Origin: Chlorella sorokiniana
Taxonomy: Eukaryota; Chlorophyta; Trebouxiophyceae; Chlorellales; Chlorellaceae
DNA: 64,000 nucleotides
Direction of reading: 5' to 3'
Assembly: GCA_025917655.1 (NCBI GenBank)
Contig: CP084613.1
Span: 4,404,001 to 4,468,000, forward strand
Numbering within the stretch: position 1 is the first letter of the stretch; every line of letters starts with the position of its first letter. Below, piece by piece: positions 11,317 through 23,300 of this stretch. The notes under the pieces are model-generated. The model ran no database searches, was not told where the DNA came from, and worked only from the letters and a program-made list of their open reading frames with translations. Made by a program: the position numbers and the translations under genes.

Positions 11317-14300
11317 TCACATGGCGGCGGGCGCCTCACAGTCGGCCGGCAGCGGCGGGGAGCCGGGAGGGGCCATGTAATAGCTGGCCGGGGCCAGCAC
11401 GTCCGGGTCGGCGCAGCCCGACTCGTACCTGCGGCAGCGGGGCGAGGCGGGCGGGCGATGACGCGGCCGCCCAGCGCGGCTGATGCAGCCAGCCGGCGGC
11501 GCCCAGGGCTTTGCTGCGGCCGTGGCGGGGCTGCAGCCGTGGCGGTTTTGGGCGGCAGAGGCGCGGGCAGGCACACGCAGAGAGGAGCGGCAGCCACAGC
11601 GTAGCGAAGCACAACAGCAAAGTAACAGCAGCAGCGGCGACGCACCACTGGAAGCTGCGCAGCTCCACCCGCACGCCGCCCTCCACCACAGTCACGCAGT
11701 ACTCGCTGGGGCGCCAGCCGCCCAGCGCAAAGTTCTCCGGCATGCCTGCAGAGGGGGCGTGGAAAGGGTAGGGGGTGGGGGGCTCGGCGGGCGGGCGGGC
11801 GGCGAGCCTGGGAAGGGTGCTTCTCTGCAGCTGAGGGGGCCAAACGCGGGCCGATGCAGGCAACCAGCAGCAGGCAGCAGGCAGGGCTGGGTGGCCCAGC
11901 CTGAGGCGCGCCGCTCACCGGGGATGGGGTAGCACATGTCTTCGGGGTTGAGGAGGAAAGAACGCTGCGGGGGCCAGGTGGGTGGCGCGCGGCAGATGGG
12001 GAGCTGGTTTTGGTGGGGGATCTCTGCACACGAGCTCGTGCCCTGCTGGCAAAGCCACTGGCCCCGTCACGGCCCGGCAGCCCCCACCGTCCACTCTCCC
12101 TCCCTCCCACCCCCGCCCTGCTCCCCGCGTCACCCATCTCTCGCTGGCCCACCCTACCTTGACCATGGGCTCGAAGTAGGTGATTTCGCCGTTGTAGCCC
12201 CCCAGATCCAGGTGTGGTTCCACGCGGCCAGGCCGTTGCCGCCAGAGAAGGCGGCCTGCAGGGGGCGAGCGCGACGTGATGCCGCCTTGGCTCCCAGGAT
12301 GGCCAAGCGCTGCGGCCCCGCCAGCGCGCGTGCAGCATTGCATGCATCCGGGCCAGGCCGCGGACGGCCGGGGACGGCCGGGGGCAAGCAGCGGCTGGGG
12401 GTGGCAGAGCAGGGGGCGGCTAGGGACCGATGGGCAGGGAGGCAGGCGGCGAGCGGCAGGCGGCAGCGGCAGCGGCCCACCGCCACTTCGGGGGCGCTGG
12501 TGGACAGGAAGTGGTTGCCTGCGGGGGAGCATGGGGACTTGGTCGGAGCAAGACGGGCCAGGGGGCGCCGATTGGAGGCAGGCGTCCCAGCGCAAGGCAG
12601 CGAAGTGTGGTGGCCACGAGCGACCGGGTGCCCGCCAACAGCGGCTGCTCGTGCCGCTGGGCGCCGCCAGCTCAGCGCGCCGCCAGCTCAGCGCACCCAT
12701 GTAGGGCGCCACCGCCCCCAGGTTGGTATAGTTGTCGCCTGGGAAACAGGAGGCGGGGAAGGGCTCGTTGGCCAGCTCAAACACGTCGGGGGCCATGCCG
12801 GCACAGGGGCCAGCCACCAGCGTCTCGATCTGATTGGCGTGGGGGAGGGACGGGGCCGGGGGTGCAGGGGTGGGTGGGTGGGTGTGGGGTGGGTGGGGTG
12901 GGGGTGGGGGCGCGGGGGCAGACAGGCGGCGGCCGTTGGACTCATTTAAATCTTGCTTGCTTTGTTCTCAAGAGGCTTGATTGGTGCGTTCAGTGTTTTT
13001 GCATGAGCGTGCCGGTGGCGGCGCCTGCCAGCCACGGGGATGCGCGCTGCGGGCGGCGGCGGGCGCGGCAAGCGACTCGCAACACCAGGCCGCAGCCTGG
13101 GAGCCCCCGCCCGCCCCCCACACACAGCCTGACCTCGGCCTGAGGCACCAGATAGAAGTGGAAGTCGATGTGGGGAGCATCGTACAAGCCTGAGAGAAGG
13201 GGGAGGGGGCAGGCAGCCGCCAGCAGGGTCAGGGCAGCGGCCAGCAGGATCAGGGTGGCAGGCGCATGCCATCGGAAGCAGGCAGCACGCACTGGCGGGA
13301 CCAGAAGCAGCAAGCGAGGGTGTAGGGACGGGGTCCCCCAGCTGACCCAGGTGCGCACGGCGGCGGCGGCAGCTGCGACTGCCGGAGCAGCAGAATCCCC
13401 CCTCCCCCATCGCCCCCGCTGGGCCACGGCAGGCGCTGCCACGCTGCCAGGCAGGCAGGCGAGCGCTGCTAGGCATTCAGGGGTCTCACCCGGGGGCTGT
13501 GGCCAGAGGGGTTCCAGTCAAAGCCCAGGGTGGCGATGGGGGAAAAGTCCCGAGATCAGAGTTGGTGAAGTTGAGCCAGCTGGCGTGGGGGGGGGGGCGG
13601 GGGGCGCGTGTGTGTGGGGCATGCAGTGAGCAAGCAGTGTTGGAGAGAGGGCGGGGAGCAAGGGAAGCAGGCCGGAGGGGGAGGTACACGCGAGCGGGGT
13701 GGGCGGTGGCGCCCCGGGTGGGCAGGCTGCTCAGGCTAACAGCAGGCAGTGCCCGCCCCCGCCGCTGACCCCCCGCCCCCTGCCTTCCCCCTAACAAGCC
13801 CCTCAAGAGCGGCGGGGTGCTCACAGGGAATCGTACGGCAGGGGGCAGCCTGGGCGGGGTTCCCTGCAGCAATGGGACGGAGGAGGCCGCTTGGTGCGTG
13901 GCCCTTGATCCTGCGGTGGTTGCGCGGCAAGCAACCCCCCGCGGCGGCCGGACCCCGCGCCGTTGCGCATGCCCGGCCCCGCCGCCACCCACTCACTCGA
14001 GGCAGTCTGGCGGCGGTTGCATGCTGACCTCGTCGGGGCCCGGCAGGTTCTCGAGCGCGGCCGTGGATATCTCAACACCAACCGCCGACGGCCCCCGGAG
14101 CAATCACTGGAGGCGAACTTGGTGTACGCTCCCACATTGCCCTGCACCGGTGCCCAAAACAGCCACGAAACACGGATGTTGGTTGGAAAATACGTTGCCA
14201 CGCGGTCGAGGCTGGGACGGAAAGGCTGCGAGCGGAGCGGGGCAGCCGAGGCTGGGGCAGCCGGGGGCGGCGGCAGCGGCGCCGCACCGTGGCATAGTCC

Positions 14301-14703
14301 AGCTGGGTCCCCCACAGGATCAGCTCGCCGTCGGCGTCGCGCTCAGCATCAGCCAAGGCCTCTGGGCACTCTGTCTGCTGGGTGAGGCGCCGTGCATCAG
14401 CTGCAAGCATGGGCAGAGGCGGCTGTGTCAGACCCCACAGCTTCTCGACCGCAGGAGGGCGCGCCGACCCGGCGGGACAGCGCCTGGCGGGCGGCCAAAA
14501 CCCGGCGGCAAGTGCTGCCGACAGGCCGAAGCGCCGGCCAAAGCCGCGTCATGAGCCTCTCTGGGCGCGGGTTCTGCGGGGGCAAAACGCTGGCGGCGGG
14601 CGCGGCATGATCAACCCCATGCCAATGGGTCCCTTGCCTCCTTACCCCGTGCAAGCAGCAGGAAGACGGCCGCCAGGGCGGTAAAAAGCGACCTGGATGT
14701 CAT
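11317..14703 (-). CDS. Secreted protein with a PHIDFHFY motif (TTHB210-like), function unknown
   Basis: Twelve exons: 14703-14646, 14400-14288, 14141-13997, 13863-13825, 13579-13490, 13189-13134, 12829-12697, 12518-12481, 12255-12158, 11964-11919, 11745-11646 and 11428-11317, giving about 345 residues. It starts with a hydrophobic signal peptide (SLFTALAAVFLLLA). The body is rich in Cys, Trp and Tyr with no membrane helix, so export is likely. Landmarks: GVEISTAALENLPGPDEV, PHIDFHFYLVP, NYTNLGAVAPYMGNHFLS, YNGEITYFEPMV, and a C-terminal YCVTVVEGGVRVELRSFQWY. From memory this pattern resembles bacterial secreted proteins of the TTHB210-like/DUF5602 group; the reaction, if any, is unknown. Four single-base losses (C/G runs near 14100, 13547, 13493 and 12205) must be restored, after which all splice phases agree. 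Confidence 0.75.
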
Positions 14704-15290
14704 TGTGGCCCGAGGAGGGGTTTGTGGGCTCGTGAGCGGCCCCTGCCGAGCGAGCTGATGTGAGAGCGGGGCGAGGGTTCTGCACAGGGACGACGTTTGC
14801 TATTTGATTAAGCTCCCTTTAACGACACAATCCAACACAATCCAGGGATGATGGGCTATCGAAGAGTAGCCCGAAGCTGAGGGCAGCTTCGGGCACATCT
14901 GTCTGGACCCCGTGCGCAGCAAATCCCGAAAACTCCTGACTCCCCTCAAACGCCCCGTTTTCATATGACTACTTGAGCACGATGGGCGGGCCCCGCTCGA
15001 AGCTGGGGAGCCCCTCCCACGTGAGGCCTCTGCTGCACGGCCGCCGCCACGGCAGTCTTGCCGCTCCCCTTTTGACCTCACATGCGCAGACCGGGCACTC
15101 AAGATACTAGGGGGCCACCAGTTGACTGATGCGCATACGCCAGCAGGAAAGCTAGAGTATGCTTTGATTCATGGGCGCAGGCTTTCATGCCCGGCACGCT
15201 GGTCGACTGGCGGCGTCGCTGCAGCGGCGGGCGCGCCCCCTGTCTGCGACGGCGAGGCAGCCCTTGGCCGTCACACCACGCCAGTACCTC
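14704..15290. other. Intergenic region upstream of the secreted-protein gene
   Basis: 587 bases between the ATG of the secreted-protein gene and the presumed stop of PIGQ, both on the minus strand. It should hold the promoter of the former and the 3' UTR of the latter. The frames within it are not convincing. Confidence 0.4.
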
Positions 15291-17325
15291 TTACAGCGGC
15301 CTGCTGAGCGCCGACACAATGGCGGCTCCACTGTTGTGCTTGAACGCAGTTGCGCTTGAAGCGGTGTTGCACAGGTCTGCAGGTGAGCGCATACGGCTGA
15401 CTTGCAGCAGGGACCAAGCCGTGGGATGTGCCTCCCAGCTGTCAAACAGGTCACAGCCAGGGGGCCAACCCAGCCACAACGGCTGCCCCAACAGAACGGC
15501 AGCAGCGAGGCGCCAGGGGCTGGCGCTCTGGCACCCGGCCCAGGCCCCGGCCGCCGTCTGTGCAGCTGCCTGCCACGCGCTGCGCCTCCGCGGCGCCGCC
15601 AGCAGGAAGGTGGTGCACGCGGCGGCCGCCGCCACATCCTCAGAGAGGTGCTTGGTCGAGATGCGCGGCTGCAGCAGCTGGTACCGGCAGAGCTCCGCGG
15701 CTGCTGCAGCGGCTGGTGCGTCGCCTGCAGCGCCGGTTGCAGAGCTGGCTTCCGGCGGCGGCTGCGGCTGCTCGGGGCCGCCCGCGTGGCCTCCCGCGCC
15801 AGCTGTGCAGCCAGGCGGAGGGCGCAGCGCGGCAGGCTGAAGGCCGCGTGGAGCGCAAGCGCAAAGCCGTAGAACCAGGCTGTGGTGGGCAGCAGCAGCA
15901 GCAGCGGCATGAAGAGCAGCATGCTGCCCGACAGCTGCTTCAGGCCGGCAGCGCCGGCGGCGGGCGCCACCACAAGGGGCGTGCGCCCTGCGGCCACCAG
16001 GGACGCCTGCCCGCCGCTGTCGCCGCCGCCCCGCGCAGAGCGCGCAGCAGCCGATTGCGCAGCAGGGGCAGACTCCGCTTGCCGCGCATGGCGTGCCACA
16101 TCAGCGCCGTAGCCCGCAGCTGCCAGCGCAGCAGGGCCGCCAGCGCGGCGTAGGGCAGCGCGGCTGGCAGGCCGGCCAACCACAGCAGGCACAGCAGGGC
16201 CAGCAGGCCAGCGTGCAGGCCGCCGCCCGCGAGCGCCGCAGCCACCACCCCTGCGGATGGGCGGAGAGCGAGGGAGCTATTTGAGGACGTTTGGGTCACA
16301 AGAGCGATGAACGGTGCGGGAAGCCCTCTCAGTTCATACAGTTCCTGACAGCTGGCATCTATCGCAAAGCAGAGGGGGAGGCCAGCAGGAGCAGCAGCCC
16401 ACCTGCCGCAAAGGTGCAGGCGGCGCCGCCGCGGCCGGCGAGCGTGGCACGCAGCGCGGCGGCGTGCTGCAGCCCGCAGCTTCCCAACAGCTCCGCCGCC
16501 TGCCGGTGCAGCTTGACGCCTGCAGGGGGGATTGTCAGGATGGCACGTGTGGGTTGGTGCATGAAGAAACAAGTGATGGAGCATGTGTCGGCATGTTTGC
16601 TTTGGAGGAGTGCGGATGGCAGCAAGAACACTGCCCAGCTTGGGTTCAGGCCCCCAGCAAGTGGCAGCAGCTCTGCCCACTCGCCATCTGCCCAGCTGGC
16701 CGCCATGCATCAATCAGTCACAGCATGCTGCTGCCGGCTCACCCGCCGGCTGGGCGGTCATGAACCAAACCAGCTGCGAGCACACCCAGCGGTCCAGCCG
16801 CGCGGCGGCGCCGCAGGCGGCGGCGCAGAGGCGCGCCGCGACGCCACACAGCGCGGCCGCCAACAGGAAGGCCAGCGTGTGGGACAGCACGCGGACCCGC
16901 AGCTTGCTGCAGCTGTACGGGCGCTGCGCTGGCGGCGGCTCGCAAAGAATGACCTGTGCACACTGCCGCCCCGCAGCCACCTGGCGCGCCGCCAGGCGGG
17001 TGCGAGGGCGAGCGGCAGCGGCGGCCACTGTCGGCAGGGGGATGGGCACCAAGCCGCCGGGCACGCCCCTTGCTGGGTGCACAATAAAATGAAGCTGGGT
17101 GTCACCGGCAAGACGGGACGGCGGTGCATGCTGCTGCCGCCAGGCCCAGGCAACTGCCTCTTGGCGCCCGGGTGGCGTCGCCGCTGGGCCGACGACGACG
17201 ACTTCTTGCACGCCGCCTGCGGAATAACCGAGCTTCACAAGGAGCTTTTTCGGCTCTGAAGAGTCAATGGCGAGGCGCAAAGGCCAGTAGACACGCAGCA
17301 GTGAGGGAACAGAGTCGCTATTCAT
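15291..17325 (-). CDS. PIGQ: PIGQ/Gpi1, subunit of the GPI-GlcNAc transferase
   Basis: Component of the ER complex that adds GlcNAc to phosphatidylinositol, the first step of GPI-anchor synthesis. Exon 1 is 17325-16743, exon 2 16519-16403, and exon 3 runs from 16250. Hallmarks are AGVKLHRQAAELLGS (Gpi1 reads GxKL then LG), then MWHAMRGKRSLPLLRNRLL and MLLFMPLLLLLPTTAWFYGF, the family's signature membrane segment. Exon 3 needs one G restored near 16037 and one C near 15782; the frame then continues through AELCRYQLLQPRISTKHLS to the stop at 15293-15291. That last part could contain an undetected intron, so the C-terminus is provisional. Membrane protein; divergent from the next gene. Confidence 0.82.
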
Positions 17326-17629
17326 GGCAACAAGTGATCCAGAAGATGATCAGGATGCACCCTGTCGCAGCGACAGTCGACATCGCGAATAATGCATGCC
17401 GAAAACGAGCAAGCGACTGTACCTTGAACGTACTGCCACCTATGAATTTCCTCTGTTGAGGCTGGGCTCCCTCTGAAAGCGATGGTGATGCGATCTGTGT
17501 TATCATATCAATCATCATCGTGACTACAAATGTACTCGGCCTACCTTCGCTCTTCCACCCGCCAATAGATGCCTCCACAAAAAGAGCACGACTTCATCTT
17601 GGCTGCTAGGTGATCACTGGTGCAAGGAT
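17326..17629. promoter_or_regulatory. Shared divergent promoter region, PIGQ / HNH-like gene
   Basis: 304 bases between divergent start codons. It is visibly less GC-rich than its surroundings, as expected for a promoter. No specific element was assigned. Confidence 0.45.
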
Positions 17630-19914
17630 ATGCCTCAAAGCTCATCTCGGGGAGCAGCTGCGACGTGGTAACTGCAACTCACTGCTCAGCCCGCTGTCCC
17701 CCGCCTCCCGCTCCTGTGCGCTTCCAGCAGGAATGCGGGCCAGCAGCTTGCAGCAGCCTTCCAGCCAGTGATGCCCTACCTGCTGCAAGCGGGCGCATCA
17801 ATGGCAGGATACACAGCGGGGCTGGCTGCAGCCCAGGTGGGCGCCTCGCCCAGTTGCCGGCCCGGCACAGCTGGCGCTGTCGTGCTGCCGTGTACCTCCT
17901 TCTGCTGCATCTCCATTCCCTGCTTGCCCCTGCGCGCAGGCTGCCGGCATGGCGCTGCGGGTGTCGTGCGCCACGCCGGTGGCGGGCCCTGTGGGGGGCT
18001 GCTGGGTGTCGGCTTTGCGTCTGCCGCTGCAGGCCAGGCCTCCATCAAGTGCCGGCAGTACCTTGAGAGCGGCAGGTGGGCGGCAGCTGCGCACACCTTT
18101 CCTTTTGCGTTTCCAGGCTGTGTTTCACAAACCTGCCGCGACCTGGAAGCGATGCTGGTGCTCCCAAGGCAACGCGACGAGTGTTTGGGGCCCTTTCCTG
18201 ACCTACCCAGCTGTCCCTTGATTCTTTCCGCAGGCTGCGCTTGCCCAGATCGCACCTGTCATCCCCCTTTTTCCCGCCGCGCAGGACCCCCTGCAGGACC
18301 CTTGGCGGGGAGTCCGCAGCCAGGACGTTTTGCTGGATGCGCTGCTGGGTGTGGCGCTGTTCAAGGCGCGCTGCGGGCGGGGCCCAGCCGCTGCCGCCGC
18401 CGCGTGTTGCCGCGCTGAGCACCCCGCAGTTTGCTCCGGTGGTGGTGGGTGGCGGTGTGGTGATTGGGGACCCGGGGGCATAAGGACATGGCGCGCTTAT
18501 TTGTGCAACGGTGGACCACGCCACGCCCTGTGTGGCTCCATCGGCCCACGTGGTCAATGGCGTTGCGTGGGTGCGGCTGGCTGTGCGCCGCCTTGACTGA
18601 GCGTGCGGCCTGGCCCCCGTGCCCTCCCGGCAGGCCATGGGCGGCCGCTTCCGCTCCGTCATGCCTAGCGACCTGGCGCGGGTGGGGGCCATTGCGCGGG
18701 AGAGCCTGCCCGCGAAGGGGGCCCAGTACGCCAGCGAGTCCAACAGAACGGAGCTCGTGCGATTCTTCCGGCGGTGGGCAGGGCGGGTGCTGGTGCTGCG
18801 TGTGGCGCTGTGGGGGGGGCCGAGTGCAAGTGCGTGCTGGGGGAGTGGGAGGGTGAGGGGACCGCTCCCCGCACCCACCTCTCTTGAGTTGCATGCTGTG
18901 ATGCTGCGCGTCAGCGGCGGCTTGCCGAGGTGCCTGGCAGCGACATCCTCCTCGCCGCCGCAGCGACGGGTGCCACCACTGCGGCACGCGCCGAGGCTCC
19001 GTGATCGGCGACCACATGCCCCCAACAAGCACGCCGAGGCGACGGGGCGGCGGGCGCTCGCTGCTGCGCATCCCGCTCTTCAAGAGGGTGGGCCCCCCCC
19101 AACGCGTGGCTTCCGGTGCTGCAAGGAAGCGGTTGCAAGCCACAAGGGGGCACCGCAAAGCTTTCAGCCTGGCCTCAGGGCCACCCCTGCTTGGCACTCT
19201 GGCAGGCGGCTGCGGCATCTGCTGCCAGGCGCTGCGTCGACGCAACCGCAAACCAACCCCCGCTGCAGCCAGCCTCGGTGCCCGCTGCCCGACTGCCCCA
19301 ACCCCGTGGCTCCTCCCTGCTCCCATGTGCCCGCAGGCATTGCGAGCGCTGAACCTCCCCACCGGCCCCCAAAGCAGCGCTACTTCCCGCAGTGCGGGCC
19401 CTGCTGCCAGAAGCAGTCGGCCGCCATCCGCAACAGCAAGGTGGGTGCGCTGGGCGACGGCCGGGGGCAGCAGGCAGCGGGGGGCCTGCGCCGCCGCCGG
19501 TCCTGCAGCGGGCAGCACAGCACTGAGAGGTGCCGCCACGTGGCCCCGCTGCGTGTCGGTCGCGGGTTTCCCCAGCACCTGCTCCTCGCTTTCCACCACT
19601 GCCGCTCGGGCTGGCAGGCTGCCGCCGCGCCGCAACCGCTGTCCCCCGTTTGCACAGCACGCCATGCTGCCGCGCCCCCCGCCTGCAGATGGTGCTTGTG
19701 TTCCACGAGGTGCTGCACCGCGGCGGCAGCAGCCAGGCCTGGCACTTTTCCGGCGCGCTGCTCGGCCTGCGCCACTACAGCTGCGACGGGGCGGCGGCAG
19801 GGCCCGCGGCGGCGGCGGCGCAGGCGGCACCTGGAGCGCGCGGCGCGGCTGAGCCGCGCTTGGCCTGCCCGACGGTTGGGCAGCCGCGCTGCCTCGCTCC
19901 CCCTCGTGGCGTGA
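17630..19914 (+). CDS. Conserved protein with hydrophobic N-terminus and HNH-like zinc motif
   Basis: Exons supported: 17630-17667, 17728-17836, 17940-18075, about 18235-18365, 18634-18773, 18964-19087, 19337-19440 and from 19689. The N-terminal half is Ala/Gly-rich and weakly hydrophobic (LLGVGFASAAAGQASIKCRQY). The middle has QDVLLDALLGVALFK and FRSVMPSDLARVG. The C-terminal part has CHHCGTRRGSVIGDHMPPNK and then QRYFPQCGPCCQKQ, a spacing (CxxC, DHxxP-N, CxxC) like HNH or treble-clef domains. I do not recognise a named family. One G near 17995 and one C near 19024 are missing. The intron after 18365 seems to begin with GC. The link between exons 3 and 4 does not stay in phase, and the stop could be at 19914 or 20096. 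Confidence 0.6.
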
Positions 19915-20096
19915 AGATTGTCGCAGTTGTAGCAGTGCAGTGCATTGTGCATTGCTCAGATGATCAGAACGGAAGACATGCGGAACGCGCGCGCTCGGCA
20001 CAACACAGGAGGCAACAGGCTGCAGAGTGTCAAGCCGGCGCAGCGGGGATGCAGGGGCACGCCGCTGACAGCTGGCATCGTGGGGTTGGGAGGTGA

Positions 20097-20369
20097 GCGG
20101 GCAGGCCTTCAAGCGGGCAAGTGGTGGTGGAGGGGGACAGGGGGGACGGGGGGGGTCCCACAGGCGGGCTGTGGTAGAGTCTGCAGGGGCTGCGCAGGCA
20201 GGAAGCTGGGCGGCAGGTGCATGCAACAGCCTGACGGCCTGAACGGGGCAGGGGGGGGATTTGGGGTGCGGAGCAGGAGAGCGTGCTGGAGGGCAAGCAG
20301 AAGTGGGGGCCCTCGGGCAGGAGGCCCAAGTGGGAGCGCGGAGAACAAGAAAGACAAGCAGAAGGGGCT
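20097..20369. other. Convergent intergenic region
   Basis: Short 3'-3' region between the HNH-like gene and the G3BP-like gene, with G-rich low complexity. No signal was assigned. Confidence 0.4.
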
Positions 20370-23300
20370 TCATTCCGCTGCCGGCTGCGGCGCGGGAGCA
20401 GGCGCGGGGGGCGGCCGCCGGCGGCGGCGGCTGCTGCTGCGGCGGCGGCGGCCCGCGCGGCCGCGGCCGCGCCCGCCGCCGTAGCCCCTGCCGCCGCCGT
20501 AGGCCTCTGGGCCGTATCCCCTGCCCGGCATGGGGCCCATGGGCACCGGGGGGCATGATTGCGCCCGGGGTGGTCCCATGCCGCGGCCGCCCATGGGGCC
20601 CCCATCGCCACGGGCCGCCCGTCTGCTGCCTGGGGGACCCGGGTACGGACCTGCAGCGCCGCACAAGATGGAGCCAGCAAGCGACATGGAGGCACATCAG
20701 AGGCATCGGAGCGGGAGTGGCGGCTGCAGCAGCGGCGCAAGCCCAGCGCGGCGAACAGCACGCCGGGCGACGGCGGCTGGCCGACGGCTCGCTCACCCCT
20801 GCCGCCGCGGAAGCCGCGGAAGCCGCCGCGGCCGCCGGGGGCCCGTCAGCGCCCGCCGCGGCCGCCCTCGCCGCCGTTGGCACCGCCGCGGCCGCCGTCG
20901 CCGCGGCCGCCGTGCGGGGCGGGGCGGAAGATGAGGGGGCGCTTGGGCTGCACATCCACCCGCGCACCCTCAATCTCCAGCCCTTCCCGTAGCAGCAGCT
21001 GCGGCGTGAGGGCAGGGAGGAGAGAAGCGGGTTGGACACGTGGGAAGGAAGAGGTGTTGGCGAGGTCGCTGTTACTCGCGGCTGCGGCGGCGCCGTCGGT
21101 GAAGCGTTGGAGGCACGCGGGAGGCTCGTCGCCCCTCACAAGCACACCCGCTGACAGTGGGGGCGGGGAGCAGACCCCTCCGGCTGGAGGCCCAGCCAGG
21201 GTCACACGCAGGCGCGGGCGGTGGGTGGCGACGGCGGCACACCTGCGCGGGCGCCGGCTCCTCAAAGTCGATGAAGGCAAACGAGTCGCGCCCCTTCTGC
21301 GTCTTCAGAATCACGCCCTGCGGTCGCAGCCGGCCAAACTGCGGGCAGGGCGGCGCATTGGGGTGGGGTAGGGTGGCCAGTGGGGGAAGGGGGCTTTGGT
21401 TGCGGTTGAGAAGCTCAGGTGTTTATATTTTTGGGTGTGGGTGTGGGGGTGTGGATGAGTGTGTGTGTGTGTGTGGGGGGGGGCATTTGCCAACAACGCT
21501 AAGCAGCTCAGGTGTTTATATTTTTGGGTGTGGGTGTGGGGGTGTGGATGAGTGTGTGTGTGTGTGGGGGGGGGGTGGGGGGCATTTGCCAACAACGCTA
21601 AGCAGCTGGCGCCACCTCCCCACAGGACACAACGGCACGACGGGGGACCAAGGAAGCCGGGTGGACACCCACCTGCCCCAGCCTCTCCACCAGCTGTGCC
21701 ATGGACACGCTCGCGGGGATGCCGCGCACAAAGATGGACGCGTTGGGCTGCTCCTCGAAAGGCACCGCCTCGGCGGCCGCAGCATGCTGCGCCGCCTGCT
21801 GCCGAGCCGGCTCAGCGGGCTCCTCGGCCGGCGGCGGCGGCGGCGCCGCCGAGGGCGCCGCCGCGCCGGCAGCCTTGGTGGGGCTGCCGGGTGCGGATGC
21901 TTTGCCGCCCTGGCGCAGGCGTTCGGCGTAGAGAGGGGTTCGCCGCCGGGAGCGGGCTTGGGGGCTGCTGCGTGCGCGCGGCGGCGGCGGCACGGCGCCG
22001 CCGGCAGCCGGGGGCGGCGCGGCGCGCGGCGGCGGCACCGCCACGGGGCGCGCCACCACCCCAGGCATCATTGCGGCAGGTAGCGGCACCGGGATGGGCG
22101 GCTGCTGAGGCGGCGGGGGATGGGGCCCATGCCAGGCGATACATACGCAGTGTACTGCACAGCTACCGGCGCTTGAGGGACGGGCGCCCGCACGCCGTTG
22201 TGCTGCTCGCTGCCCGGCTGCAGCGACATCTGCTGCAGCGCCAGCTGCTGCGCCGTGACAGCCGCAGGCGTGGCGGCAGCCGGCGGCGGCGCGCCCGGCG
22301 CGGCGGCCGCTGGCGGCGGCGGGGCGGGCGGCGCAGACGCCGGCAGCGGCTGCGGGGCACCGGGCGGCGGCGGCGGCGCCGCTGGCGCTGTCGCTATGGC
22401 GCCGCCGCCGTTGTCGGGAGTGGCGGGGACTAGGGGCAAGTACCTGCAGCCAGGAGCAGCAGCGGATGCAGGGCTCAGCGGCTGCTGGTGAGGCAGCAGC
22501 ATCCACCCAGCGCGGCAGATGCCCCCATTAGTCGAGAGGCAAAGTATGGCCATTGCAGCCAGCAGGGTGCCTGAGCCGCCAAACACGCAAGCAAAAAAAA
22601 AAATGGGAAAAAAAGCTAAACAGCAGGAAAACAGGCAGAGAATCTGCAAGACGGCGCACCTGAAGATGTCGTTCAGCACAAAGTACCCTTTCTCCTGCAC
22701 GGCCAGGAAGAAAGTCTGCACAAACGGGCGCTTGGGCCCGCCCGGCCGCTGCATGATGCCCGTCACCTGCACCACCACGCCACCGCCCAGCGAGTACTGC
22801 ACGGCGGGACGGCGGCGCAACGACGCGATCGGCGGGCTGGAGGGCGGCAGAGGCTGCTGGGCCCGTCCAGTGCTGGACCAGCCGGCGACGGCGGACGCGC
22901 TTGCGGCACGGCAGGCCCCTTGGCAGGCCCCTCGCAGCACCAATCGAGCGGAATGGACCAGCTGCTCAGAGCACGCGTCCCCGACAGACGCACGCGCGGA
23001 GGCCGGCCGCGCTGCGTGGGCAGCGAACCGCCGACAGCGTGCACAGCGTGCACAGCGTGCACAGCACCCACCTGGGAGTCCACTGTGTAGATCTCGGTGG
23101 ATGTGTCTTCGTAACCCAGCTCCATGACCAGATCGTGGATGGTCTGCACACAGCAGGCACAGCGGGCACAGCAGCAAGCGGGTCAGGCGCTGGGGCTCGC
23201 CGTCTGTACTGCCCGAGTCTTCTGTTGAATTGAGAAGGGGGATGGGGTTCGGGCGCGCGGCGCGTGCGGAGCGGTCCCATGGAAGCTGGGCAGGCAGCGG

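Noticed and set aside
11202-12347. 381-residue unspliced minus-strand frame
   Set aside because: Only fragments of it coincide with exons of the secreted-protein gene; the remainder spans introns with GT-AG borders.
14800-15102. 100-residue minus-strand frame upstream of the secreted-protein gene
   Set aside because: No motif, no splice support, and it lies in the expected promoter/UTR region.
20846-20848. TGA as a selenocysteine codon in the G3BP-like gene
   Set aside because: It lies in an RGG repeat with no redox motif, and no SECIS-like hairpin was noticed; an indel or true stop is simpler.
18361-21039. 892-residue open frame on the minus strand, the longest in the window
   Set aside because: It overlaps verified exons of two genes in other frames, has no motif, and its Ala/Arg/Pro composition is typical of antisense reading in GC-rich DNA.
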